DNA of 64,000 bases from a virus, in IMG/VR virus record IMGVR_UViG_3300028388_003280, positions 1-64,000 of that record; one strand, given 5' to 3'. The notes beneath the pieces were generated by a model. It worked only from the letters and a program-made list of their open reading frames with translations. It was not told the origin of the DNA and ran no database searches. Each line of letters begins with the position of its first letter. Position 1 is the stretch's first letter. Shown here in pieces: positions 50,828 through 59,184 of this stretch. The position numbers were made by a program, and so were the translations under genes.

Positions 50828-51767
50828 GGTATATGTTCAAGCCTGGGCTGGGCCGTGGGGCTGGCGACAGGCATTCTACGACTGGTTTGATTCGGACAAG
50901 CACGGATTTGAACTAACTGAATCGATCGCCGATGCCGATCTGGTGTTCCAAGCAGACACCACAGACTGGCGCAATGTCATTGACGCATCCAAGGGTAAGA
51001 AGCTCCTGTGCAACGTTCTTGACTTTGCCGAGTGGAAGGAGCCGGACGGCGCGCCGAGCGTTGATACCATTGCACAGGCTAAGATTTTCAAGGCTGCTGG
51101 TGCGAACTTCACCGCGATCTCAAACAAGGTGATTGAGCAGCTTGACGACTTCATCGGTGTTGAAGCCGATCTCTTCTATTACCCATCCCAGGTGACTGAA
51201 CAGCGCATGAAGGAAACTGGGCTTATTGGCGGCAAGAAGATGTTCATCACGTTCTCGCGACTGGGCGATCCTGGCAAGGCGATCCCCCAGGCCATTGAAG
51301 CATTTGAGCAGAGCAAGCTAGCTGAGGCTGGTTGGCGATATATGCTGGTCGGGCCAGAACGCCCTCCAGTTGCAACTCTGCCGAATCGGGTGATGTATGC
51401 TGGATATGTCAACGCAGACCAGCTCGCGATGATGATTCGCCAAGCCGGGTATGTGTTCATGCCTTCGTACGGTGAAGGGTTGGGACTGCCAATCATCGAG
51501 GGCAGCCTTCTTGGTACACCATATGTAACTCGTGCGATTGAGCCCATGCGGACTCTCTTGGATGAGACGTGGGATACGACGTGTGCATTCAAAGATGATG
51601 ATGCCATGTCTGCTGCGCTTGTTTCTGCAGCAAGAGACTTCAAGTCTGACAACTATGAGTGGCGCGTGAAGTGGGGCTTCGTTTCGGCTAAGCCCTGGAT
51701 CAGAGAGAACGCGTTTGATGCCTTGGCAAATAGGCTCAAATTGGAGGTGTCAGATGTTCAACATTAG
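50820..51767 (+). CDS. Glycosyltransferase, GT4-like
   Basis: 315 residues from ATG 50820 (GGGGGG upstream). The C-terminal GT-B half is clear: MFITFSRLGDPGKAIPQAIE (about 140-159), VGPERPP, and VFMPSYGEGLGLPIIEGSLL (about 216-235) with the E-x(7)-E donor motif, then GTPYVTRAIEPMRTLLDE. The N-terminal acceptor domain is shorter than usual. It overlaps its neighbours by 8 and 14 bases. Confidence 0.87.
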   Translation: MAKVYVQAWAGPWGWRQAFYDWFDSDKHGFELTESIADADLVFQADTTDWRNVIDASKGKKLLCNVLDFAEWKEPDGAPSVDTIAQAKIFKAAGANFTAISNKVIEQLDDFIGVEADLFYYPSQVTEQRMKETGLIGGKKMFITFSRLGDPGKAIPQAIEAFEQSKLAEAGWRYMLVGPERPPVATLPNRVMYAGYVNADQLAMMIRQAGYVFMPSYGEGLGLPIIEGSLLGTPYVTRAIEPMRTLLDETWDTTCAFKDDDAMSAALVSAARDFKSDNYEWRVKWGFVSAKPWIRENAFDALANRLKLEVSDVQH

Positions 51768-52506
51768 CGTCGTTGTGAGCTACTGTTCAAATGAGAACAT
51801 GTTTATCGATAAGCTGCTCTCCGAGGCCAAAAAGTTTTCTAATGATGTCATCGTTGTGCATGGTGATAAGTTCTTCAATGGCGAACCCGACCTTGAGCTC
51901 AAGAAGGATCTCAACGCTGACCATGTTTGCGCGATTGAAATTTCACCGGACCTCATTGCAAAGCACGGGCCTAGGTACTATCACAATATGTACCGCCGCG
52001 TCGGGTGGGAAGCCGCCTCCGGCGATTATGTTCTATTCCTAGATGGTGACGAGGTACCTGACGGCGAGCTGTTTGGTAAGTTTCTTAGTGAGTTCGACTA
52101 TGAGCAATTCAACGCATACACCTTTATGTGCTACTGGTATTTCAGGGAGCCAACGAATCAGGCAACGAGCCTTGAAGCATCACAGCTGATGGTCAAGCGT
52201 GATTGCTTAACGCCTGCTATGTTCAATGGTGACACTGAAAGGTTCTATACGTTTAACTCAGTTCCGGGCCCAAAGGTGAAAAACTTTAAGCCGCCAACTA
52301 TCGCCGAGCCCATGTTCCACCACTACAGCTGGGTGCGCTCTGAGGAAGAGATGGTTCGCAAAGCTACTTCATGGGGGCACAAGAATGATCGCCCTTGGGA
52401 GAAGCTTATTCGTGAGGAGTTTTCTAAATTCGGGGAACCCGGCGAGACAGATTTTGTCCACGGATATTCATATCGTCGCGTGGAGTCATTTCTAGACAAG
52501 GAATAA
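51754..52506 (+). CDS. Glycosyltransferase, GT2-like
   Basis: 250 residues from ATG 51754 (GGAGG upstream, seven bases). ISVVVSYCSNENMFIDKLLS at the N-terminus, DYVLFLDGDEVPDGELFGKF (about 90-109) with the D-G-D metal motif, and a His-rich end (MFHHYSWVRSEEEM, about 187-200) as in GT2 enzymes. Substrate unknown. Two GT2 genes so close suggest stepwise building of one oligosaccharide. Confidence 0.83.
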   Translation: MFNISVVVSYCSNENMFIDKLLSEAKKFSNDVIVVHGDKFFNGEPDLELKKDLNADHVCAIEISPDLIAKHGPRYYHNMYRRVGWEAASGDYVLFLDGDEVPDGELFGKFLSEFDYEQFNAYTFMCYWYFREPTNQATSLEASQLMVKRDCLTPAMFNGDTERFYTFNSVPGPKVKNFKPPTIAEPMFHHYSWVRSEEEMVRKATSWGHKNDRPWEKLIREEFSKFGEPGETDFVHGYSYRRVESFLDKE

Positions 52507-52507
52507 C

Positions 52508-53119
52508 ATGGATAGAAAACCACTAGACCTTACGACATTCCTGGGATTTGAGCAATCCCAGTCAATGTATGCCATACCATATTGGGAGAAATTGCTGTTC
52601 TCACGAGATGAAGCAAAAGAAGCCACAGTGGGTGGTATTGCTAAGTTGAACCACGATTTGAGCAGGATCATTGAGATTGGGTCGGGTCAGGGTAACTTTT
52701 CATTCTATCTGTACCTAATCTCTCGTGTACACGATTTGGAATTCAGCACATATGAAATCAACCACTCGTTTATGACACAATCAGAGTTCAAGCGCGAGCT
52801 TGGATTCTATGACCACGCACACCAGAAAGATTGTTTCAGCTCTGATATTGCTGAACAGATCGCTAGACCCGGTGGCACACTGCTTTTCTGTGATGGCGGA
52901 AATAAGCCGCGAGAGTTTAATCACTTTGCCAGGTTCCTTAAGCCTGGTGATCTGATTGGTGCACATGATTGGGAGCAGGAAGAATATCAGTGGTCTGTTG
53001 AGACAAAGTACGCCCAGGTCGAACCGGCCATTAAGGAATTTGGCTTGAGGGAGATCACTATCCCCAACCAGGAAGCAGCCCTAACAAGATTCTTTGTGCG
53101 GGTAGACAGTGGAGTTTAA
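52508..53119 (+). CDS. Class I SAM-dependent methyltransferase-like
   Basis: 203 residues, starting two bases after the previous stop. IIEIGSGQGNFSFYLYLIS (about 54-72) is a canonical motif I; YEINHSF supplies the acidic residue of motif II, and GGTLLFCDGGNKP and GDLIGAHDWEQEE follow. The D-G-G and H-D-W elements resemble sugar or cephalosporin-hydroxylase-type methyltransferases. Acceptor unknown; a sugar is likely from context. Confidence 0.8.
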   Translation: MDRKPLDLTTFLGFEQSQSMYAIPYWEKLLFSRDEAKEATVGGIAKLNHDLSRIIEIGSGQGNFSFYLYLISRVHDLEFSTYEINHSFMTQSEFKRELGFYDHAHQKDCFSSDIAEQIARPGGTLLFCDGGNKPREFNHFARFLKPGDLIGAHDWEQEEYQWSVETKYAQVEPAIKEFGLREITIPNQEAALTRFFVRVDSGV

Positions 53120-53120
53120 G

Positions 53121-54215
53121 ATGCAGATTAGAAATGACATGCTAAAGGTCCTTGGACCAGAGGGATCTGAAGCAGATGTACAGGCTGTTGGCGATGTTTT
53201 GCGCAGTGGGTGGTGGGGTAACGGTCCAAAAGTTGCTGAGCTTGAAGAGCGGTTTGCCGCACTGGTCGGGCACAAGTATGCATTGGCTGTGACCAGCAAT
53301 TCTCATGGACAAGATTTGGTATTGAAGGCCCTTGGCATCAAAGGCGTTGATGTCATCAACCCAACCATGTCATTTGCTACCACTGCAATTGTTCCGCTGT
53401 GGAATGACTGTACGACGAACATAGTCGACGTCGACCCGCATGCACTCAACATTACTGCAGAGGAGGTTGATCGGTGGAAGAAGCCAAATACCGAAGTCGT
53501 GATTGCTGTGAATATGGCGGGCGTCAATTCTCCAATCCCAGAGATCAGGAAAGTCTTCGGCGGATTCATCATCGAGGACTGTGCGCATAGCTGCTACACG
53601 CCTGGTGCTGGGCTGCGTGGTGATGTCGCTGTGTGGTCATTTCAGTCTGTCAAATCAATTCCAATTGGTGATGGCGGAATGATTACTACAGATGACAGGG
53701 AGCTGTATGAGAAGATGAAGTCCATGATCTGGTTTGGGGTTTCATCTACCTGGTCTCGTGTTGGTAAGAAGGGCTATTCATGGGACTATGACATTGACCA
53801 CCTCGGGTACAAATACTACATGATTGATATCCTCGCTGCCTTGGGCCTTTCGCAGCTCGATAGGCTGGATCAGACTTTGAAGCGTAGGCAGCATGTCAGG
53901 GATCGGTATAACGCCGAGCTGCATCCTGCTGTGGGTCGCCCGATTGATTCGGATACTGTGCAATACTATGTGGCTAGGGTGCCATCAAATCTCCGTGATG
54001 CATTGATTGATTACCTGGCGGATAAGAAGATTCACACGTCAGTGCATTTCAAGCCTCTCCATAAGTTCACACTGTTGCAAAACGACAGGAGCTACCCAGT
54101 TGCAGATAAGGAGTGGCTAAAGCTAGTCAGTTTGCCATGCAACAACACAATGACAGATGACGACATCCAGTATGTTGTCTATTGGGTCAACAAATTCTTT
54201 GAGGAGCAACTATGA
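53121..54215 (+). CDS. DegT/DnrJ/EryC1-type sugar aminotransferase
   Basis: PLP enzyme that adds an amino group to a nucleotide-linked keto-sugar. 364 residues from ATG 53121. Features: GSEADVQAVGDVLRSGWWGN at the N-terminus, VTSNSHGQDLVLKALGI (about 57-73), IEDCAHS (151-157, Asp153) and the PLP lysine Lys178 in SFQSVKSIPIGDGG. The presence of this enzyme means the glycan contains, or the phage supplies, an amino sugar. No dehydratase partner is seen in the window, so the keto-sugar must come from the host or another locus. Confidence 0.9.
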   Translation: MQIRNDMLKVLGPEGSEADVQAVGDVLRSGWWGNGPKVAELEERFAALVGHKYALAVTSNSHGQDLVLKALGIKGVDVINPTMSFATTAIVPLWNDCTTNIVDVDPHALNITAEEVDRWKKPNTEVVIAVNMAGVNSPIPEIRKVFGGFIIEDCAHSCYTPGAGLRGDVAVWSFQSVKSIPIGDGGMITTDDRELYEKMKSMIWFGVSSTWSRVGKKGYSWDYDIDHLGYKYYMIDILAALGLSQLDRLDQTLKRRQHVRDRYNAELHPAVGRPIDSDTVQYYVARVPSNLRDALIDYLADKKIHTSVHFKPLHKFTLLQNDRSYPVADKEWLKLVSLPCNNTMTDDDIQYVVYWVNKFFEEQL

Positions 54216-54910
54216 AAATCGCACTTGGCATTGGGACAATAAACAGGGCAGACATTCTACATCGAAGCCTCGAGGACTTGTCTGAAAATTTTGCAGAGAT
54301 GCTTACTGATTTTGTCATCATTGACAACGGAAATCAGAACATCGTGATACCGGATAACTTGCCACAGAATATCATCCGTCCAGCCAAGAATCAAGGTTGC
54401 GGTGGGAGCTGGTCAATGATTATGGATCACTTTGTTGATAGGCCAGACATTGACCACATCATCATGCCAAGTGACGATGTCATTTTGGGCAAACGTTTTG
54501 CAGACGATCTAGAGACAGCGCTTTCACAGCCATATGATGTACTGTTACCAGAGGTTAACTATCACTGGTCTGTTGTCTCAATTTCAAAGCATTGCTGGAA
54601 GACTGTTGGTCGATTCGATCCAATCTTTTATCCTGCATACCATGAAGATTGGGACTACTGGTATAGGGTTGAGCTTGCTGGTATGAGTCTAACCCGCACG
54701 CCCCTATTCAATCCGGGTGAATTTACAAACGGTGGCTCAATTTCAAAGGACAGATCCCTCGCAAATCATCAGACTGGCAGCTATTACCAGAGAAAGTGGG
54801 GTGGCTCGAGGAACGGCAAGACTGAAAAGTACACTGAGCCATATAACGGTGACGTTGAGATGCAGAGGCAGATGCACATACTTGGTCAGCGAAATCTTGG
54901 AAGGATTTGA
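54212..54910 (+). CDS. Glycosyltransferase, GT2-like
   Basis: 232 residues overlapping the aminotransferase gene by 4 bases. MKIALGIGTINRADILHRSL and VIIDNGNQN (GT-A start), NQGCGGSWSMI, HIIMPSDDVILG with the S-D-D metal motif (about 85-96), then FDPIFYPAYHEDWDYWYRVE (about 138-157), where E-D is the usual catalytic region. The C-terminus has a Y-rich segment. Substrate unknown. Confidence 0.83.
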   Translation: MKIALGIGTINRADILHRSLEDLSENFAEMLTDFVIIDNGNQNIVIPDNLPQNIIRPAKNQGCGGSWSMIMDHFVDRPDIDHIIMPSDDVILGKRFADDLETALSQPYDVLLPEVNYHWSVVSISKHCWKTVGRFDPIFYPAYHEDWDYWYRVELAGMSLTRTPLFNPGEFTNGGSISKDRSLANHQTGSYYQRKWGGSRNGKTEKYTEPYNGDVEMQRQMHILGQRNLGRI

Positions 54911-54911
54911 C

Positions 54912-55925
54912 ATGCAACCACGCAAACTATTCATTGACGACAGCCAGGACCCATGGATCACTTGGGACTCAGACCTATACAAACTACAGGAAGCTTCCAG
55001 GGGTACACCCAAGGATATGCCAGGTTTCTATGGCATCGAGGTCGTAGCTAACCCATGGATGGCAGACCTGTTCTTCATCAACCACAACACAATCGACATC
55101 CGTGATGAGCTGTTCAAGGGCAAGGACGTGTTTGTCTTCATGCCTGAGTTTCCACAGAACGCACAAGAGCAGCTGAAGACACTCCAGGATGTCAAGTACG
55201 CAGATGACAACAATTGGACCGTGGTCACCGAGAGCCAAGAGCTCTATGATAAGCTCCAGGGTCTAGGATTGAAGCAGGAGCCGTGGCTGTGGCGCCGACC
55301 AAGCAGAGTGTCAGCAGACGAGGTGTTCAATGAGACCCCACTCAATGAACGCAAGTGCAAGATCGTAGCTGTGTTTGATGCCGGACATCCGCTCAGCCAT
55401 GCTGCTGAGCTCGTCAAGGGATATCTCAGTGCGTTCATGGTCCTCCGCGATGACTACAACACAGAGCCAATTCTTGAGATCTATAGCCACTCTGATATGC
55501 CGTTTGAGCCATTCAATGAGATCCACTTCCAAGGTATGACGCCCAACAAGCGCATGTTCAAGGCGCTCAGGGACGCCACACTGTTCATCTTCCCATCAGA
55601 GACGGACAAGTATCCTAACACCATGATGGAGGCTGCACAGCTTGGCGTACCATCAATTCAATTCTGGGATGATAGCAGCCCCATCCGGCAACACCTGATG
55701 TTCCCAGACCAAGAATGGTCCAGGTTCAGGACTTCAGAAGAGCTCGCCGACAAGATCGTTGAGCACTTCAGCACATTTGATGATTTGGACCGCGTCAACG
55801 ACACCATCAACCACCAGAAGTCGGTGGTCGCCGAGGAGTCCATGGAGTACGGCTGTGAGATCTTCATCACAGAGATGGCTAGAAGGCTATCCTTGGCAAT
55901 GTTTGCTGACGAAGAGGCCCTGTAA
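54912..55925 (+). CDS. Glycosyltransferase, GT4-like
   Basis: 337 residues from ATG 54912; the longer frame from 54717 is shadow of the previous gene. The donor-binding half is recognisable: PNKRMFKALRDATLFIFPSE (about 211-230), TDKYPNTMMEAAQLGVPSIQ (about 231-250) with the conserved E of the E-A-x-x-x-G-x-P motif. The N-terminal half is atypical and could bind the acceptor. Last gene of the island proper, followed by a promoter. Confidence 0.78.
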   Translation: MQPRKLFIDDSQDPWITWDSDLYKLQEASRGTPKDMPGFYGIEVVANPWMADLFFINHNTIDIRDELFKGKDVFVFMPEFPQNAQEQLKTLQDVKYADDNNWTVVTESQELYDKLQGLGLKQEPWLWRRPSRVSADEVFNETPLNERKCKIVAVFDAGHPLSHAAELVKGYLSAFMVLRDDYNTEPILEIYSHSDMPFEPFNEIHFQGMTPNKRMFKALRDATLFIFPSETDKYPNTMMEAAQLGVPSIQFWDDSSPIRQHLMFPDQEWSRFRTSEELADKIVEHFSTFDDLDRVNDTINHQKSVVAEESMEYGCEIFITEMARRLSLAMFADEEAL

Positions 55926-55934
55926 TATTCGGGG

Positions 55935-55963
55935 TGTACAATGGTCTGCCGGTCTGGTAGGAT
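55935..55963 (+). promoter_or_regulatory. TGTACA-N17-TAGGAT promoter before the hydroxymethylase-like gene
   Basis: TGTACA (55935-55940), a 17-base spacer ending TCTGG, and TAGGAT (55958-55963), 18 bases before ATG 55982, with GGAGG in between. Confidence 0.65.
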
Positions 55964-55981
55964 CGACAGCGGAGGTATATC

Positions 55982-56716
55982 ATGAGCTCCATCAACGAGC
56001 ACAGGCTAGCGCCTGTTATTCACAAACTAGCAGATCAGGTGCGGGCCGAGAAGTTCGTCACTGATAAGTCAGGCGTCAAGCTTGTCGAGATCATTGCGGA
56101 GCCCATCACTCTTGATCCAACACAGCCAATCCTCGAGTTTGGCGAAGCCCGCAAGACGCCCATGAAGTACGTCAATGCTGAGCTTGAATGGTATCTGAGC
56201 ATGGATCTCAGGGTAGACGAAATTGCCAAACATGCTGGCATCTGGGCCAAGGTTGCGGATTCAAACGGCTTTGTCAACTCCAACTATGGGTGGTGCATCT
56301 TCTCACCACAGAACGGTGCACAGTACGAAAACTGTCTTAGTGAACTCATCGCCTTCCCCGACTCTCGCCGCGCGGTGATGATCTACAACCGGCCGGAGAT
56401 GTGGCAGGATTACAACCGTGATGGCATGTCGGACTTCATGTGCACGTTTGCAACGCAGCACCTGATTCGCGACGACAAGCTGGTCTCCATCGTCAACATG
56501 CGAAGCAACGATTTCGTATTCGGCTTCTTCAACGACTTCTACTGGCAGGCGTGGGTGCACAATCACCTTCTGCACGCACTACAACGAGCGGCGTACCCTG
56601 ATCTCGCGAGTGGCAAGATCGTGTGGGTCGCCAATTCCCTACATGTATACGAAAGACACTTCCCAATGTTGCTCAATATTGAGCGCTGGTTGGAAACGAA
56701 AGGACACGATGGCTGA
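55982..56716 (+). CDS. Thymidylate synthase-family enzyme, probable dCMP hydroxymethylase
   Basis: 244 residues. Gapless alignment to the ThyA core gives the nucleophile Cys154, Arg174, Asp177 (RSND) and His221/Tyr223 (LHVYERH) for the deoxyribose. At the base-specificity position, Asn177 in E. coli ThyA, it has Asp185 (GFFND). Asn there selects dUMP and Asp selects dCMP, as in T4 gp42. I therefore favour 5-hydroxymethyl-dCMP synthesis, using methylene-tetrahydrofolate, over dTMP synthesis. It has its own promoter and GGAGG. The short length also fits T4 gp42 (246) better than ThyA (264). Confidence 0.8.
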   Translation: MSSINEHRLAPVIHKLADQVRAEKFVTDKSGVKLVEIIAEPITLDPTQPILEFGEARKTPMKYVNAELEWYLSMDLRVDEIAKHAGIWAKVADSNGFVNSNYGWCIFSPQNGAQYENCLSELIAFPDSRRAVMIYNRPEMWQDYNRDGMSDFMCTFATQHLIRDDKLVSIVNMRSNDFVFGFFNDFYWQAWVHNHLLHALQRAAYPDLASGKIVWVANSLHVYERHFPMLLNIERWLETKGHDG

Positions 56717-57320
56717 GTGCTTCGTTTACTGGATCACACCAGATCCGTCGTTGGACATATCCACATGTGGGTATGTTGGCGTGTCCAAGGATCCGGCGAA
56801 GAGGCATAAGGTTCATATCCGAGAAGGCCGTGTTCCTTCAGGTACTAAGCAGTTCATCATTTTCTCTGGCACCCGTAAGCAGTGCTTCGCCAAGGAACGA
56901 GAGCTAAGACCTAAGAAAGGGATTGGGTGGAATCGTGCAGTTGGTGGCGCGCATGGATATCGCGAGGGGTTCGTGATGCCTCAATCTGCTATCGATAAGT
57001 CACGAGAGAATAGAGACTATGGGGACCCCTGGAACAAAGGCCTAACCCACGCTGAAGACCCAAGGATTGCCACTGGAAACACTGACCCGTCTCGGGCAGA
57101 TCGAATGAGGAAAGTGGGCAAATCAAATCTAGGTAAGACATCGCCACACAAAGGAAAGCACCACGGTCCACGACCACACACAAAAGAGCACACTGAAAAG
57201 CGGCTTGCTGCAACTAGGAAGTTTTGGGATGATCCCGAGAAATCAGAGCATCTCAGAAAACAACGATCTGAACGTATGAAGAAATATCATGAACAGAGGA
57301 GACTAAATGGTAAAGCCTAA
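56709..57320 (+). CDS. GIY-YIG homing endonuclease-like protein with NUMOD3-type tail
   Basis: 203 residues from ATG 56709. The N-terminal FVYWITPDPSLDISTCGYVG (5-24) then VSKDPAKRHKVHI fits a GIY-YIG nuclease start, with Arg and His in the conserved helix and a Glu in the KERELR segment (about 57-62). The C-terminal GLTHAEDPR, GKSNLGKTSPHKGKHHGPRP and HTKEHTEKRLAATRKFWDD are NUMOD3/helical DNA-binding repeats of Seg-type enzymes. It sits right after the hydroxymethylase-like gene, and its codons overlap the next gene. Free-standing homing endonuclease is the likely nature. Confidence 0.82.
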   Translation: MAECFVYWITPDPSLDISTCGYVGVSKDPAKRHKVHIREGRVPSGTKQFIIFSGTRKQCFAKERELRPKKGIGWNRAVGGAHGYREGFVMPQSAIDKSRENRDYGDPWNKGLTHAEDPRIATGNTDPSRADRMRKVGKSNLGKTSPHKGKHHGPRPHTKEHTEKRLAATRKFWDDPEKSEHLRKQRSERMKKYHEQRRLNGKA

Positions 57321-57984
57321 CCTAATCGCGCACGAGCTGGGACATGTCCTGTTTTCGTATCTGTATGACAAGGATTCATACCCAACCTCTATGGTTCTGA
57401 AATCTGATGGCAACACAGCGGCGTGTGTCAACTTCGACGAGTACGAGGATCTCCCCGTTGCCAATGGTCAGATTGCTCGGATCCCGTCGGCGTCGTACCT
57501 TGGTGGCATGTTCGGCGAGTTCATCTGGAACGGTCGGTGCCGAGTCATGGGCATCCGCGCAGACATGGATGAGCTTCTGACTGAATACCGGTACATCAAG
57601 AATGGTAAGCGTCCTGGCGGTAAGGGCGGAGTTCACGATAGTGAGCACCGATACCGTCGTTCACAGTCCAAGCTCTTCAAGGAGCTATGGGCTTGGTTCT
57701 ACACAGATCGAGACCAGTGGTCATATGGCGGCATGATGAAGCGGTGGATGGACTGCCCGAATAACCGGTCGGGTACAATCATGACGACCAGCCGCTTCAA
57801 GAAGCGACTGCCTGAGACCTACAAGGTATTTGAGACGTTCTGCTCAGACATTGATCTTGACGAGTTCGTCAACTCGGTCACTGATATTCAGAGGTCGAGC
57901 TCGACCAGGCTTCAGAGTCGAACCCTACGTAAGTACGGCCGCCGTATCATCCCAGATACGGTCATGCATCCGGAGGACATCTAA
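57307..57984 (+). CDS. Putative zincin metalloprotease with HELGH motif, 225 aa
   Basis: The N-terminus LIAHELGHVLFSYLY holds HExxH at residues 9-13, the zinc-binding pattern of zincins; a later Glu-containing block GGMFGEFIWNGRC (about 66-78) could supply the third ligand. The C-terminal half is helical and basic. No signal peptide, so activity would be intracellular or in the virion. GAGGAG precedes the ATG, which lies inside the previous gene. Not assigned to a family; the motif could be coincidental, although its N-terminal setting before a hydrophobic helix is typical. Confidence 0.62.
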   Translation: MVKPNLIAHELGHVLFSYLYDKDSYPTSMVLKSDGNTAACVNFDEYEDLPVANGQIARIPSASYLGGMFGEFIWNGRCRVMGIRADMDELLTEYRYIKNGKRPGGKGGVHDSEHRYRRSQSKLFKELWAWFYTDRDQWSYGGMMKRWMDCPNNRSGTIMTTSRFKKRLPETYKVFETFCSDIDLDEFVNSVTDIQRSSSTRLQSRTLRKYGRRIIPDTVMHPEDI

Positions 57985-58301
57985 TGGATTGGCTACCTCT
58001 AGCTTCTTACATCACAAATGGCATCCTCGTTGTAATAGTAGCCCTGGGAATCATCGTGATTCGGGGTATGCTAGCATCAAGAGATAGTATGATTGACAGC
58101 TACAAGCGCCGAGATTTGACTGGACGTGAACGTGAGGATATCAGGAGACGGCTGTTGGCTAGTGGAACATCTGCGATCCACCCACATGAAATCTTGGACC
58201 TGATCTACACGTTCCGCAGTGTCGAGCTCGGTCAATACGAAGATAAAGACCCATACGTGCCAGCGGACCCATATGACGACATTGAGGAGTACATTGGATG
58301 A
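57984..58301 (+). CDS. Small membrane protein, 105 aa
   Basis: One membrane segment near the N-terminus (ITNGILVVIVALGIIVIRGM, about 10-29), then a charged cytoplasmic helix and an acidic Pro/Tyr-rich tail (DKDPYVPADPYDDIEEY). Its topology suits a spanin, holin-like or membrane-anchored factor, but nothing specific is visible. It overlaps both neighbours by 1-4 bases. Confidence 0.68.
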   Translation: MDWLPLASYITNGILVVIVALGIIVIRGMLASRDSMIDSYKRRDLTGREREDIRRRLLASGTSAIHPHEILDLIYTFRSVELGQYEDKDPYVPADPYDDIEEYIG

Positions 58302-58552
58302 TGAAGACTGTGCTCAAACGAATTGCACCCGGATACTACTCGGGCCTTGGGAAAACGACCGTCGACGGCAAGCCAGTAAAGCTGAAGATCAACGTTATCA
58401 GAGCTCAAGCTGGAGCTTGGTATTGGCAAATTGACAATGAAGACGCACACGATTGGTACCCAACGAAAAGGGACGCAAAGGATGCCCTCGACCGCGTCCT
58501 TGCAACGGGGTTCAGGCTAGATCCCCGCTACGGTCGAGTCATCGATCGGTGA
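58298..58552 (+). CDS. Unidentified 84 aa protein
   Basis: Starts ATGATG at 58298, overlapping the previous stop. Strand-rich (GYYSGLGKTTVDGKPVKLKI, AGAWYWQIDN) with a helix at the end (KRDAKDALDRVLATG). The layout resembles small phage proteins that align Y-x-x-x-G with a W-x-W strand pair, but no named family. A 43-base gap with a GTAATTA sequence follows. Confidence 0.65.
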   Translation: MMKTVLKRIAPGYYSGLGKTTVDGKPVKLKINVIRAQAGAWYWQIDNEDAHDWYPTKRDAKDALDRVLATGFRLDPRYGRVIDR

Positions 58553-58595
58553 TCTTCCGAGGCCTCGCGGGTAATTAGAGATACAGGAGCACACA

Positions 58596-58961
58596 GTGCC
58601 TAGGAATAGAGATTACTGGAACGCACTCGAGGCCCACATACGTACGAACCCCCACGACCTGTATGGTATGGGTTCAACACATGGCGCAAACGCACTGCGC
58701 CGGCTCGCCAAGCTCATCGCCCGTCATGCCAAGATCCACAAGAGCAGGGAAGACACTATTGCGTACGCTCATAGCAAACTCGCTGATCTTCATGCTACTG
58801 GTTATATCCAAGCTCTCAGTCCTGGAGCCTGTAAGGGCATCTGCGAGCTCATTGCACCGATATATGACTTCAATGGATGGAAGCCGATCGAAGCAGATGA
58901 GCTCCTCACAGCAGGAGGCGACGATGCACAGCCACAAGTTCAACTACCCCGCAAACATTAA
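58596..58961 (+). CDS. Unidentified 121 aa protein
   Basis: GTG start with CAGGAG upstream. Mostly helical: NRDYWNALEAHIRTN, then ALRRLAKLIARHAKIHKSRE and AYAHSKLADLHATGYI, ending in a polar tail. No motif recognised. It overlaps the zinc-ribbon gene by 38 bases. Confidence 0.68.
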   Translation: MPRNRDYWNALEAHIRTNPHDLYGMGSTHGANALRRLAKLIARHAKIHKSREDTIAYAHSKLADLHATGYIQALSPGACKGICELIAPIYDFNGWKPIEADELLTAGGDDAQPQVQLPRKH

Positions 58962-59184
58962 CCCCTGCCGCTTCTGCGGTAGTGAGGACGTAGCGCTCGA
59001 CGCTGCACTTATCCGTTTGAATGACGGACACCTCACAACGCTATTCAATCTCGGATGCACAGAATGTGGCTATACCACTCGAGACTATGAATACCCTGAC
59101 ATTGCTGCCCACGCTTGGAACATGGCGGCCAAGCTTGAGATCAATGCGCTCCTAGACGCGGTGGCAGATCCTACAGAGCAATGA
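58924..59184 (+). CDS. Lar-like zinc-ribbon protein, 86 aa
   Basis: Start ATG 58924 with GGAGG six bases upstream. Two CxxC pairs, PCRFCGSEDV (about 14-23) and GCTECGYTTR (about 44-53), followed by an A-H-A-W-N element fit the restriction-alleviation protein Lar group (C-P-F-C-G ... C-x-x-C-G ... W-N). Lar of Rac modulates host type I restriction. Many phage homologues have unknown function, so the anti-restriction role is only suggested. It overlaps its neighbours. Confidence 0.7.
   Translation: MHSHKFNYPANINPCRFCGSEDVALDAALIRLNDGHLTTLFNLGCTECGYTTRDYEYPDIAAHAWNMAAKLEINALLDAVADPTEQ

Noticed and set aside
55982-57320. Group I intron interrupting the thymidylate synthase-family gene, as in T4 td
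   Set aside because: The enzyme frame is continuous with all motifs in one ORF; the GIY-YIG gene follows it and is not inside it.
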